Assembly (NCBI GenBank): GCA_963971535.1
Contig: OZ020594.1
Location: 111,336,751 to 111,400,750, forward strand
Origin: Notolepis coatsorum
Taxonomy: Eukaryota > Chordata > Actinopteri > Aulopiformes > Paralepididae
DNA length: 64,000 nucleotides
Direction of reading: 5' to 3'
Shown here: positions 1-10,182 of the stretch, piece after piece
Layout: each line of letters begins with the position of its first letter
Position numbering within the stretch: the stretch's first letter is position 1
Notes under the pieces: generated by a model
The model's database searches: none
What the model was told of the DNA's origin: nothing
The model's input: only the letters and a program-made list of their open reading frames with translations
Made by a program: the position numbers and the translations under genes

Positions 1-1
1 A

Positions 2-253
2 GCTCACAAGGAAGGAGATAACTGTGTAGCTAGGGGGAAACAATGCACGAAGTGTGGAAAATGGAACCACTTTGCTAAAGTCTGCAGGGCCGGTAGTTTC
101 CAGAAAAAGTCAGTACACGAGATTAGCATGCGCTCTGAGTCAGGAGAAGATTCAGACAAACTTTATGTAGACACTGTGACAGACAGACGGTTTGATGCAA
201 CAGAACAAGCGTTCGCAGACATACAAGTAGGAAAACAGGGCACAGAGCTTTAA
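2..253 (+). pseudogene. Gypsy gag C-terminus with CCHC zinc knuckle (partial)
   Basis: The frame is open from the window edge. It contains a CX2CX4HX4C nucleocapsid knuckle (residues CTKCGKWNHFAKVC, about positions 41-82), which binds RNA during packaging. The frame then runs through an acidic linker and meets a TAA stop at 251-253, just upstream of the protease active site in the same frame. The stop is probably a point mutation, because the protein resumes without a shift. The true start is outside the window. Confidence 0.75.
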
Positions 254-736
254 TTTAAGCTAGACACGGGTGCACAAGTAAATGTAATTCCTTTGAGAGA
301 GTATCACAGTTTACAAGATAAACGCAAAGTACAGCCTACTTCACGCAGACTGACAGGATATGGTGGAGAGAAACTAGTGGTAAAGGGCACATGCACGTTA
401 AAGTGTAAATACAAAGAGCGTGACATGTTGTTAGACTTTTACATAGTAGACACTCAGGCACCCCCAGTTCTAGGTTTACAGGCATGCCTGAATATGGACC
501 TCATTAAACTAGTGTTGTCAGTAAATGCCTACACAGATAAACAGACCATCATGGAAAAATACCACGACGTGTTTAAAGGGATCGGACTATTCCCAGGAGA
601 GTGTCACATCCATATAGACCCAGACGCCATGCCAGTAGTCTGCCCACTGAGACGGACACCGATCGCCCTGCGTGGCCGACTAAAAAAGGAGCTACAGAGT
701 ATGGAAGACACACAGATCATCGCTAAAGTCATCTAA
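254..736 (+). pseudogene. Gypsy aspartic protease and start of reverse transcriptase
   Basis: Same frame as the preceding gag piece. The retropepsin active-site motif LDTGAQVNVIP starts about 17 nt after the upstream stop. A flap-like region follows, with a second conserved stretch around VLGLQACLNMDLI. The frame continues into the N-terminal linker of reverse transcriptase (PLRRTPIALRGRLKKEL). A TAA at 734-736 stops it, after which RT resumes in the same frame. No convincing ATG starts this piece; it is part of a polyprotein. Confidence 0.78.
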
Positions 737-2893
737 CCAACGGAGTGGGTCAGTGCACTGGTCATTGTTGAGAAACCATGCACAGGCAAGCTCAGACTAT
801 GTTTGGACCCTAAGGAGCTAAACAAGGCTATCAAGCGCCCGCACTACCCGCTGCCGACACTAGAGGACATCACACCCAGACTAACAGGCGCACGCTATTT
901 CAGCGTACTGGATGCAAGGTCGGGATACTGGTCCATCAAGCTCTCCACAGAATCATCGAAGCTGACGACGTTCAACACACCGTTTGGACGATACAGATTC
1001 CTACGATTACCATTTGGGCTCGCTTCTGCCCAGGACGAGTTCCAACGGAAAATCGACGAGACATACGAGGGACTGAACGGAGTAGCAGCTATAGTAGACG
1101 ACATCCTTGTATATGGCGCGACCAGAGAGGAACACGATAAAAATCTACATGCAATGTTGGTGAGATCACAGGAGAGAGGCGTTCGGCTCAACGCAGACAA
1201 GTGCACCATCGGAGCCACCGAAGTGAGCTACTTCGGGCACGTCCTTTCAGCTGACGGCATGAAGCCTGACCCAGGCAAGATAGCTGCCATCAAGGAGATG
1301 GAGGCGCCAAAGAGCCGTGCGGAACTGGAGACCGTGCTAGGTATGGTCAACTATCTGGCGAAATTCGCCCCGAGCCTCTCCGAAATCAACGCACCCATGA
1401 GACAGCTGCTTAAACAATCGAATGAGTTCCTGTGGGACGCGCAGCACGACGCTGCATTCCAAAAGATGAAAGACATACTTACCAGTGAACCGGGGCCAGT
1501 CCTCATTTACTTTGACCCAGATAAGGAGCTCAGCTTGCAAGTGGACGCATCAAAGTATGGTCTGGGTGCTGTGCTGATGCAGGAAGGAAGGCCCATTAGC
1601 TACGCATCCAGATCACTCACGGACAGCGAGGTCAACTACGCACAAATCGAAAAGGAGATGTACGCAGTCCTTTATGGATTCAAACGCTTCCACCAATATG
1701 CCTACGGTCGCCATGTTGTGGTGCAATCTGACCATAAGCCCCTGGAGTCGATCATGAAGAAGCCGATCGCCGCAGCCCCACCGCGGTTACAGAGGATGAT
1801 ACTACAACTACACAAGTACAACTTCACAATCGTGCACCGCCCTGGGAAAGACATCCCAGTTGCCGACATGCTGTCCAGGAAATCACTCACCTCTCACGAC
1901 GATGGTCTCAGTGAAGGGATGGACCTTCAGGTACACATGGTATACAACAGCTTACCTGTGCACGACGACAGGCTACAGGAGATCAGAGAAACAACAGACA
2001 ATGACACACAGCTAAAGCTGCTCAGCCAGGCTATCCTGGAGGGATGGCCTGAGGAAAGAAAACAATGCCCCCAGAACATCACTGAATACTGGAATCACCG
2101 AGATGAACTATCCAAAACGAATGGAATCATTTTCAAAGGGGAGAAAATAGTCATCCCTACCAGCCTCAGAGGAGAGATGCTGATCAAGATCCATGCAGGC
2201 CACATGGGAATGGAAAAATGCAAACTGAGAGCACGAGACATCATGTTCTGGCCTGGAATGGGTAGACATATAGAGCAAGTCGTGGAGAAGTGCTCAATAT
2301 GCCAAGAGCGCCGCCCATCAAACACCAAGGAGCCTATGATGCCTCATCGTATCCCAGACCGCCCCTGGCAGGTTGTAGGGACAGATCTCTTTAACTGGAA
2401 CAACCAGGACTATGTTGTGACCGTCGACTATTACAGCAGATTCTTCGAACTAGACAGACTTCACAGCACCACATTGGCAGCTGTTGTCCACAAGCTAAAG
2501 GCAGCCTGTGCCAGGCATGGCGTCCCAGAGACCATAGTCTCAGACAACGGACCACAATACAAGTCTAAAGAGTTCGAGGCATTCGCTAAGTCGTGGGAGT
2601 TTACACACGTCACGTCAAGCCCACATTATCCGCAAAGCAACGGACTAGCGGAGAGAACTGTGAAGATGGCAAAATCACTCATGGACAAGGCTAAGGCAGA
2701 CGGAAGAGACCCGTACCTAAGCCTCCTGGAGTATCGTAACACCCCAGTCGACAACTTCAAATCGCCGGCACAGCTGTTGATGAGCCGCAGGCTACGCTCA
2801 ACCCTCCCGAGCACCAACCAACAGCTGCGGCCAGGGGTAGTAAGCCCCAAAGATGGACATGACAAGCGAGCAGCACCAGAAGAAATACTATGA
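737..2893 (+). pseudogene. Gypsy pol: reverse transcriptase, RNase H, integrase
   Basis: The frame resumes directly after the 734-736 stop. The RT catalytic motif is IVDDILVYG (about 1090-1116), preceded by the LPFGLASAQ block. RNase H follows with the VDASKYGLGAVL and SDHKPLE blocks. Integrase has an HHCC zinc-binding domain (HAGHMG ... CSICQ) and the DDE core: Asp in VGTDLF, Asp in SDNGPQY, Glu in SNGLAERT. The frame ends at a TGA at 2891-2893 while homology continues one base over, showing a frameshift near 2850. With the two upstream stops, this copy cannot make full Pol. Confidence 0.88.
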
Positions 2894-3260
2894 CAGGTCA
2901 GCTAGACCACTGCCCCCACTACATTGTGGTGAATCTGTCAGGCTCCAAGAACATGGACACTGGAGGCCAGCAGTAGTCATACAACCAGCCGACACTGTGT
3001 GGTCATACCACGTTCGCACCCAAGATGGACGCGAATACCGCCGCAACCGCAGGCACCTGAGGGACACAAAAGAGGAACACTTCCAGGACAGCGACGGTAT
3101 GCCAAGTCCAGAGAGCGTCGATCAACCGCCAGAGACCAACGACCCTGAACTGTCAGAGGACTCAGAAGAGAACTCAGCTTCATACTACACCAGATCCGGC
3201 CCTATTATAACACCGTTTACCCCATTGAAAAAAAATAAAAAAGGGGGTGGTGAAATGTAA
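2853..3260 (+). pseudogene. Gypsy integrase C-terminal domain in the shifted frame
   Basis: An ATG-started frame of 135 codons overlaps the end of the main pol frame. It carries the integrase C-terminal SH3-like segment (residues about 24-70: CGESVRLQ, HWRPAVVIQPADT, SYHVRTQDG, YRRNRRHLR) and then an acidic, Ser-rich tail. It belongs to the same polyprotein and is displaced by an indel near 2850. The last codons run into an A-rich/G-rich stretch, consistent with the 3' end of a Mag-like pol. Confidence 0.7.
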
Positions 3261-3670
3261 CAAAATATTAATGTACGCTGAAATGATGACTTACTATATG
3301 TGTTGAATCTATGACTTACTTACCTTGCTTACTTATCGATATAGTCCCATTTTGTTAGCAAGCTAATTCTACAAATAAGAGCTGCATATGGTAAGAGTGG
3401 TGAGACACACGACCAAATAAGCCTTGAATACATACCTTATTCACAGCTGAAGTATTCAAATATTAAAGCAGACTTTCCAGAATAAGAGGGCACACAATAC
3501 GAACTGTAATACCTTTGATACAAGAATCTTTTATGTTTAACATATTAATCTTACCTGTTTACATTGCCTGGTCCTGACACATGGTTATTGTTTACAAAGA
3601 AACTCTTACAGAGTATTGCACAACCTTCTTTATTTCAATTTTGTTCATAGCTTATAAAGCTTTCTTTAAA
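3261..3670 (+). other. Non-coding 3' region of the Gypsy element
   Basis: About 410 bp of AT-rich sequence between pol and the probable LTR, with no open frame of note. A G-rich run with TGTAAC at 3256 could alternatively mark the LTR start. I prefer the later boundary because of the polypurine run at 3671-3680. Confidence 0.45.
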
Positions 3671-3680
3671 AGAAGGAGGA
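3671..3680 (+). promoter_or_regulatory. Candidate polypurine tract
   Basis: AGAAGGAGGA immediately precedes TGTAATATTC. Such a tract primes plus-strand DNA synthesis next to the 3' LTR. Confidence 0.5.
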
Positions 3681-3892
3681 TGTAATATTCATGCTTTGAA
3701 TATCTCATTTTACGACAGGCGCGCCAGGCGCACCTTCCTATTATGAATACCTGCACAAAGGGTCCTGACAGTCAGTTGGCTGCCAGCCGTGGATGGAGTT
3801 ACACTCATGCTTACCTAATGCTTACCTTTGAATAAACCTCTTAATGCAATCTCCTCGTCCTGAAGATTATTCTCTTTAAATCGAATACGACA
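3681..3892 (+). repeat. Probable short 3' LTR of the Gypsy element
   Basis: Starts TGTAATATTC after the polypurine run and ends TACGACA, giving TG...CA ends over 212 bp. It contains an AATAAA polyadenylation signal near 3830. Immediately after it, hAT transposase coding begins, which supports the right boundary. The 5' LTR is outside the window, so the length could not be confirmed by comparison. Confidence 0.5.
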
Positions 3893-4055
3893 CCCTCATT
3901 TGTTCAGACTGGCAAAACGCTATCTTTGTATTCCAGCCTCATCTGTTCCATGTGAACAGGTTTTCTCAAAAGCTGGAGAAGTGGTCAGCAAGAAAAGAAA
4001 CCGTCTCAGTCCAAAAACTGTTGAAAAAATGATATTCCTCAATAAAGATATTTGA
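3893..4055 (+). pseudogene. hAT transposase C-terminal dimerisation domain fragment
   Basis: The frame (codons at 3900, 3903 and so on) encodes a classic hATC dimerisation segment: LAKRYLCIPASSVPCEQ, VFSKAGEVVSKKRNRL, then VEKMIFLNKDI and a TGA at 4053-4055. In zinc-finger-BED hAT transposases this domain mediates multimerisation. Only about 52 codons remain. The upstream portion has been displaced by the Gypsy insertion that ends at 3892. The natural stop is retained, so this is the true C-terminus. Confidence 0.8.
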
Positions 4056-4497
4056 GTCCCATAATCACACCCTGCCCTAGTTACACAAGCACAGCCATCA
4101 TCATTATCCTGCACATCCCGTTTCCCAAGCACACACTCTCCGTCCCAACTACATATATTTACACTATCAATCATATAATTAATCTCCATCCCCAGAAGGA
4201 AATAATTCAAAGTAAAAACCTGTGTGTGTGAACCTGTGTAGGGAAGAGAAAGGTGTTGCATGCCAGCCTCTTTATACTCTGGGGGTGAGGGGGACTGATT
4301 TGCCATTGGGAACACCTGTTATTGTTATGATCAGATCAATTAAGTGTGAGCGCGTAACAATATATATTACAAAACAAACTATTCTAAATTGCTTTCCATC
4401 CACACAAAACAGGCAGTCTCCTATTTCGCCAGCAGAGGGGACTGAAACGAACATTTGAATGAATGAATCCATGTTCAATACATTTGGTGAAGTGGTT
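4056..4497. other. Unannotated flank, likely hAT 3' end
   Basis: No coding or structured repeat recognised. It is probably the 3' untranslated end of the hAT element plus host sequence. I could not identify its terminal inverted repeat. Confidence 0.35.
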
Positions 4498-4504
4498 CAA
4501 TACT

Positions 4505-4567
4505 GGTTCAGTGCTTTATTTGGCCACTACTGTATTGTACCCATTCTACAATCTGTTAAATAAAGTT
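4505..4567 (+). mobile_element. LINE 3' tail fragment
   Basis: The end (TGTATTGTACCCATTCTACA followed by ATCTGTTAAATAAAG) matches the 3' end of the LINE that ends at 9889. It leads straight into a TTCA array that probably grew from the LINE's simple 3' tail. Confidence 0.6.
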
Positions 4568-4687
4568 TTCATTCATTCATTCATTCATTCATTCATTCAT
4601 TCATTCATTCAGTCATTCATTCATTCATTCATTCATTCATTCATTCATTCATGCATTCATTCATTCATTCATTCATTCATTCATTCA
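4568..4687 (+). repeat. (TTCA)n microsatellite
   Basis: About 30 units of TTCA/ATTC with a few substitutions (AGTC, TGCA variants), directly 3' of a LINE tail. Confidence 0.95.
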
Positions 4688-5364
4688 GTGCTTACACAGG
4701 CTTTGATTTACTTAAATGCTGCTAGTTTAATTAACCCTTAGGGGTCACGCTGGAGCTTTGAACCCGTCGGCGGACAACAAAAGAAATTAGAATCCCTCTT
4801 AAATGCTCAAAAAGGACATCTTTTCAGAAATCGATAAAAATAGAAAAATTGCCATTTCTAGTGCTTTGACATGTAAGGTATACGTCCCCCAACTTGCTAA
4901 ACCTAAAATACGACTTGTAAATACGTTTAATTCTTGCTAGATGGCATGATTGTAATAATCTCCATTTGCGATAAGAACTACATTGCGTCACGAAACGCAC
5001 ATACATGGACGCGTGCACACACACAATAGCGGCGTGTGCGCTGTGAATAGGTGTTACACCCCCGCAGAGGCGTGAGACTGGTATCAGAGCCTACCCCCCC
5101 ATCCAAATTCTAAACATAATAATGTATGAATTATCTGTTGCAATAATATCCACGGGACTCGACTTTTTGCAGTCGTTTCTCCTCTCCTGCGTGAGGAGTC
5201 TGAGGACATTCGCGGACATTCTCTCAGATAAAAAAAAAAAAAAGCGTACATACACACACACACACTCTCGCTCTCTCTCAATTCAAATGGGCTTTATTTA
5301 ACATTAACTACTGTATGGCAGAGTGCGTCTGTGTATACGAGGTATGAATGATCACTGGCTGCTG

Positions 5365-5427
5365 TGTGACGAGTTTGCTCACCCGCGCTGTCGCGCTATA
5401 TAAATCCAAGTCATTATTATTATTAAA
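5365..5427 (+). mobile_element. SINE-like 3' tail (candidate)
   Basis: The GCGCTATATAAATCCAAGT phrase followed by ATT units resembles the 3' tail of common teleost SINEs. The head is not recognisable upstream. Confidence 0.35.
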
Positions 5428-5620
5428 CACGGACCGCTTTAGTTGACAAGCTTACATACATTTCGGGTCATTTCATAATAGCAGTGTGGACCAGCTCTGT
5501 AACCAGCTCTGTAACAACGCATCTCGCTAGTTGACAGCTTACACATGATGTAAAAATTGCAACGTTTCAACTAGAAAGGTAGGCTCAGTAGAGCCCAAAT
5601 CTCTACCAGACGGGAGCTTT

Positions 5621-5642
5621 CTCTCTCTCTCTCTCTCTCTCT
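5621..5642 (+). repeat. (CT)n microsatellite
   Basis: About 11 uninterrupted CT units. Confidence 0.9.
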
Positions 5643-5738
5643 GTCTGAGAACCCAGGTTGCTTTCTAACCTATACTAAAGACATGCCTGTGAAGTGTCAT
5701 CAATCACTATGGCAAGCGCACATCCGTGGACATGTACA

Positions 5739-5930
<192 letters not shown>

Positions 5931-6208
5931 ATTCTAGAGAAATACAACCACAAATGCAAATGGCAAGAATATCCTCTTTTGTGGTGTATGTGTTCAGATA
6001 GAAATGAACCTCTTGATCTCTGCTGTACTGGACCACAGAGACGCGGTCTTTGTTTTCTCCCACATTGAGTTTTTCCACCACTCTCTCAACAAAATTACGC
6101 ATAGCTGGGAATCCATTCCTTGTGCCGTCAGAACCATCTAGAAGGAATACTACATCCTTTCTGGCAGTGTCATGATCAACTATAACGGTGGTTGGTACAG
6201 TACTGTAA
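5931..6208 (-). pseudogene. Collagen VI alpha-3-like vWA domain exon fragment
   Basis: Read on the minus strand, the frame encodes the start of a von Willebrand factor A domain. KDVVFLLDGSDG carries the MIDAS-like DGSDG, then GFPAMRNFVERVVEKLNVG, DRVSVVQYSRD, and HFYLNTYTTKEDIL. This pattern fits N-terminal vWA repeats of collagen alpha-3(VI)-like proteins, which assemble in the extracellular matrix. The upstream codons (VPTTVIVDHDTA) look like an inter-domain linker after a possible acceptor TTTACAG. After about 5964 homology is lost and a stop follows, so only about a third of the domain remains. It is either an exon of an unseen gene cut by repeats or a duplicated pseudo-exon; the latter seems likelier. 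Confidence 0.65.
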
Positions 6209-6249
6209 ATACCATCTGAGTAGAGTAGAAAGTAGAGAGGTGAAGTCCT

Positions 6250-6252
<3 letters not shown>

Positions 6253-6314
<62 letters not shown>

Positions 6315-6316
6315 CT
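6253..6316 (+). repeat. (CT)n microsatellite
   Basis: About 30 CT units, ending CGCTCTC. Confidence 0.95.
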
Positions 6317-6717
6317 CATTCAAATGGGCTTTATTGACATGAAATCTGCCACACGTGCTGTCAGGGTCAAACCAGTCTGGATTGATGTTGTAGTCTGAAA
6401 AAATTCCAGGAAATGCTCAGAGAATTGTTGCATATATAGAACACAAATGTTCTAGAATGTTCGATTATGACATCATACTGTGACATACTCCTCCTGTAGT
6501 GTGAAAAAACATGCATTCTCATAAATATTACGATCAAATCTATTTTGTACTTGATGATACATTTGAAATTGGTTTGGTTATGGTCATGTTATTAGTGTGT
6601 GTGTGTAAAAAAACTAATTAATAATATAATTATTATAAATGTCTCTCTCTCTCTCTTGAAATCTACAGTTACACATTGCTGTATTTAGTGAGGTAAATGA
6701 GTACAAGACATGTTTCA

Positions 6718-6720
6718 CAG

Positions 6721-6751
<31 letters not shown>

Positions 6752-6795
6752 TACACAGACAGACAGACAGACACAGACACACACACACACACAGA
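6718..6795 (+). repeat. (CA)n / (GACA)n compound microsatellite
   Basis: CA units interrupted by TACA and GACAGACA blocks. Confidence 0.9.
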
Positions 6796-6887
6796 AACAC
6801 ACAAACAAACGATCAAATTAAAAGCTGGATATAAATCTGCCACACGTGCTGTCAGTGAGTTTATTAAGTCAAGGATGTCTTACTTTC

Positions 6888-6897
6888 ACACACGCGC

Positions 6898-6968
<71 letters not shown>
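6888..6968 (+). repeat. (CA)n microsatellite
   Basis: About 38 CA units, near perfect after a short CG-interrupted start. Confidence 0.95.
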
Positions 6969-6969
<1 letters not shown>

Positions 6970-6970
6970 T

Positions 6971-7040
6971 TACACATTACATTTACATCTAGTCATTTAG
7001 CTGACGCTTTTATCCAAAGCGACTTACAAGTTCTGTATGA
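6971..7040 (+). repeat. Widespread teleost repeat motif
   Basis: The phrase around CATTTAGCTGACGCTTTTAT and CCAAAGCGACTTACAAG is a hallmark of a dispersed repeat seen throughout teleost genomes. I cannot assign its family. Confidence 0.5.
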
Positions 7041-7156
7041 CAAGTCATCAGGAAGGGCACAACTCTATCAGCTGAGTAACTAACAATGTTCATCAAAGTG
7101 TTGAGTGCTACAGTGTAGGTTAGTATATTAGGACAAGTGCATGACAGTAAGGTTAG

Positions 7157-7297
7157 TTAGGGTTGGATTTGAATGTGTGTTGTTTGGCTTAGGTTGAATC
7201 CAGCCTCATCAATGAAAATAAATTCATGCAGCTGTGCAGCAAGTTCCTGCTGTTGTGTGAACAGGCTTGGCGTCCACCCAGAAGGTCTTCTAGTCAT
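7157..7297 (-). pseudogene. IS630/Tc1-type DDE transposase fragment
   Basis: A 46-codon minus-strand frame starts at ATG (7297). Near its middle is HEFIFIDEAGFNLSQT, the block around the first catalytic Asp of IS630-like/Tc1-mariner DDE transposases in fish (FxDEAGFNL). The preceding residues (TQQQELAAQL) are plausible linker. Nothing of the second Asp or final acidic residue is present downstream, so this is a short relic. Confidence 0.55.
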
Positions 7298-7301
7298 TCT
7301 A

Positions 7302-7372
7302 GAGAAATACAACCACAAATTGTTATTGGTTTGCTTCTTTTTTTGATATGGTACAGTACTGTAAATACCATC
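7302..7372. repeat. Exon-flank copy with the vWA exon removed
   Basis: This stretch repeats the left flank (CTAGAGAAATACAACCACAAA, as at 5935-5955) and the right flank (GGTACAGTACTGTAAATACC, as at 6194-6213) of the vWA exon fragment. About 240 bp of exon is replaced by a 28-bp T-rich spacer. A short CT microsatellite (7373-7400) follows, as at 6253. Confidence 0.6.
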
Positions 7373-7400
7373 TCTCTCTCTCTATCTCTCTCTCTCTCTC

Positions 7401-8370
7401 TACTACTTTTGGATATGAGCATTTTTACAATACCCAACTATGTAGTGGTCGCTTGTCGCTAGGCTAGGCCTCCTGCTGGGTCCATTCACTGGAATAACAA
7501 AGGAATGACTGGGCCTTTGCTCCAGGTGTGAAATGGTTCTAGTGACAATGATCACATTGAATTCTGGGAGTGTAGTTCTCTCATCAGATAGCTGAATGAA
7601 CTTGGATCAAGTTCTAGTCCTATCCTGAAAAGTAGTTAGGATTTTACCAGAATGTTTGATAGGACATTGATTGAAAACTATCGTCTCAAATTTGACAATT
7701 GATGGCTTATTTTGAAGGTATGAATCTGTAATTTTACATTATGTAACAAAAAAAAAGAGAATATTCTGAGAAGGTGGAGCTACAAACTTTAGACCTCAGG
7801 GGGTTAATGGCGGAACTAATGTTGAAGCCCAGTCCACAGTGTCCGGGGACGTTTTATGCCGACGCACGCGTGTCAAAATCTCCGCGGATTTAAGAGATAG
7901 TTTCACTTCTTCTTGTAAAGAGATAGTTTCACTTCTTCTTGTAAAGAGATAGTTTTTAAGAGTCAATAGAATAGAATGATCTTTATTGTCATTGTTACAA
8001 GGTCCAGAAGATGCTACAGTCCCCATAATGTCCTCTCTTATTGCAGCAGCAGTAAGGTAGGTGTTGGTGTTGTGGTTGTTAGCTATGTGTCGCCCAAGCC
8101 ATGCAGCTAAAGTGCTGCTAACTCAATGTTTACTACGTGAGTTATTGTTGCAGAAGGACTTAATGTGTTTTGTAGGTTAAGTTCATTTGTTTAACAATAT
8201 TGCAAAGACATGTGACACTAAGAGACACGTAGAAATAAGATTGATGTATGTTGTTATTGTTTGATCTGTGATTTATTGTATTTCATGTATGTGTTTCACA
8301 ATTCTCACTGTCCGGATTGTAAAGAAATCCCACCAGTGCTATAAAGAACGTGTTGCTGTCATCATCATCT
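7401..8370. other. No gene recognised
   Basis: Contains the proposed right end of the TTAA element (7804) and a 26-bp direct repeat around 7893-7945 (AGATAGTTTCACTTCTTCTT). No domain-bearing frame was seen. Confidence 0.4.
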
Positions 8371-8375
8371 GGTAT

Positions 8376-8575
8376 GTCATAAATGTATAGATGTAGCAGT
8401 ACTGTCTATCTGTATGTCATGTGTGTCATATGATGAATTGAAAATGGGGGACCCTGATGGAAACAAGACGAAAGTCTTTCTCAGGTCTGCATCCTCTTAA
8501 CAATTGTATGTATTGAGCTGTACTGTACTGTACCCATTCTGCAATCTGTTAATAAACTTTTCAATCAATCAATCA
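8376..8575 (+). mobile_element. LINE 3' end, plus orientation
   Basis: The 3' untranslated end (ATGTCATAAATGTATAG ... GGGGGACCCTGATG ... AATCTGTTAATAAAC, then (ATCA)n) matches the tail of the LINE ending at 9889. It is strongly 5'-truncated. Confidence 0.75.
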
Positions 8576-8606
8576 AAATCGCATAAGAGGGAATTACACT
8601 AGGGCT

Positions 8607-8741
8607 GCATAGTCTTCGGTGAGTTTGATTTGATTGATTGATTGAAAATTGTATTAACAGATTGCAGAATGGGTACAATACAGTACGGCTCAATACACAC
8701 AATTGTTAAGGGGATGCAGACCAGAGAAATACTTTCTTGAC
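8607..8741 (-). mobile_element. LINE 3' end, minus orientation
   Basis: Reverse complement of the same 3' tail: (GATT)n, then CAGATTGCAGAATGGGTACA through ACAATTGTTAAGGGGATGCA. It lies head to head with the coding LINE fragment starting at 8745. Confidence 0.7.
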
Positions 8742-8744
8742 AAA

Positions 8745-9293
8745 ATGGCATCCAAGGTAATAAAAAAAGTCAACCAACCAACTAGATTCTTGTACCGGAT
8801 CTTTTCTCTGGTAAACAGGAATACCCTGAAGACTCTGGCAGGAGCACTCATTCAAGGGTACTACGACTATGCTTGCACCTCACAAACATCACAAAACAAA
8901 CTGGTCAGGCTTCTACTTGACCTTACTCCTAGAACCCACCTCACCCCTGCCCACTTTGACAACCTAGGATGGCTTAGAGTAGACGACAGAGTACAGCAAC
9001 TTGCAATGGGCCTGGTCTACAAGATAAACTACACCACTAAGGTACCCATGTACATGCCAAAATACTTCCCAAAGGTCAGTGAATACCACGACCACAACAC
9101 CAGAGGGAGCTCCACAAATCATGTTAAACCCAGATTCGGCTCAAACAAGGGACTAAACACATTTCGCAATTATGCCACATCAATGTGGAACGCCCTACCC
9201 AAAGCTGTAAAGGAATGTGAATCCCTACCCACATTCAAAACCGCTCTTAAAGAGCACCTACGGGAGGCTGCAATTCGAAACTGGCCACCGTAA
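8745..9293 (+). pseudogene. LINE ORF2 C-terminal region (jockey-superfamily type)
   Basis: A 183-codon frame starts at ATG 8745. Its content matches the region C-terminal to the RT palm in CR1/L2-type LINEs: GALIQGYYDYACT, LVRLLLDLTPRTHLTP, LGWLRVDDRVQQL, HNTRGSSTNHV and NYATSMWNALPKAVKE. No RT catalytic motif is present because the element is 5'-truncated. The frame ends at a natural stop, followed by about 600 bp of 3' UTR. It could instead belong to a sister clade; the exact family needs a search. Confidence 0.72.
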
Positions 9294-9889
9294 ATGTCCA
9301 AACCCCCCCACCCCCTCCTAATGTACAGTCTCCTCCCCACCGCATGTATATATTCTCTCCCCACCGTATGTATATTTCTCTCCCACCTACCCACCCCCTC
9401 CTAATGTACAGTCTCCTCCCCACCGTATGTATATAGTCTCTCCCCACCGTATGTATATTTCTCTCCCACCCACCCACCCCCTCCTAATGTACAGTCTCCT
9501 CCCCACCGTATGTATATATTCTCTCCCCACCGTATGTATATTTCTCTCCCACTCACCCACCCCCTCCTAATGTACAGTCCCCTCCACATATATGTATACT
9601 CTCTGTCAGGATCTATGGGTAACATTACTGTATATTTGCATATCGTATATGTCACAAATGTAACAGTACTAAATACCTGTATGTCATGTATGTCCCTATG
9701 CCATAAATGTCATGATGTCATGTATGTTGTGTATGTCATAAATGTCACTATGAATTGAAAATGGGGGACCCTGATGTAAACAAGACGAAAGTCTTTCTCT
9801 GGTCTGCATCCCCTTAACAATTGTGTGTATTGAGCTGTACTGTATTGTACCCATTCTGCAATCTGTTAAATAAAGTTTTCAATCAATAG
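9294..9889 (+). mobile_element. LINE 3' UTR with internal minisatellite
   Basis: Runs from the ORF2 stop to the terminal ATAAAGTTTTCAATCAAT. It includes the 83-bp repeats and the GGGGGACCCTGATGTAAACA block shared with copies near 8440, 45760 and 46150. Confidence 0.75.
9311..9590 (+). repeat. 83-bp minisatellite, about 3.4 copies
   Basis: CTAATGTACAG recurs at 9318, 9401, 9484 and 9567, a spacing of exactly 83 each time. Each unit also carries two CCACCGTATGTATAT blocks. Confidence 0.92.
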
Positions 9890-9930
9890 TAATCCCTGTT
9901 GAAACGAGGCGAAATGTTTCATTTGTCTGA

Positions 9931-10182
9931 CTCCTCCCCGGCTGCTCTCATGTGTTTTCTCCACTTCCCTGCTTCCTCCCCGGCTGCTCTCATGTGTTTT
10001 CTCCACTTCCCTGCCTCCTCCCCGGCTGCTCTCGCGTGTTTTCTCCACTTCCCTGCCTCCTCCCCGGCTGCTCTCATGTGTTTTCTCCACTTCCCTGCCT
10101 CCTCCCCGGCTGCTCTCGCGTGTTTTCTCCACTTCCCCGCCTCCTCCCCGGCTGCTCTCGTGTGTTTTCCCTCTCCTCTCTG
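9931..10182 (+). repeat. 42-bp minisatellite, six copies
   Basis: GCTGCTCTC recurs at 9941, 9983, 10025, 10067, 10109 and 10151, a 42-bp period. Because 42 is a multiple of three, several frames stay open on both strands with a 14-residue repeat. These do not resemble a known protein and are treated as by-products. Confidence 0.93.

Larger units (their letters stand above)
1..3892 (+). mobile_element. Ty3/Gypsy (Mag-like) retrotransposon, 3' part, decayed
   Basis: Domain order read on the plus strand is nucleocapsid zinc knuckle, aspartic protease, reverse transcriptase, RNase H, integrase, then a polypurine run and a probable LTR. This is the Ty3/Gypsy order (integrase after RNase H). The integrase C-terminal segment lacks a chromodomain and resembles the Mag clade common in fish. 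The 5' LTR and most of gag lie before the window. Two in-frame stops and one frameshift make this copy defective. It ends inside the coding sequence of a hAT transposase, so it inserted there. Confidence 0.85.
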
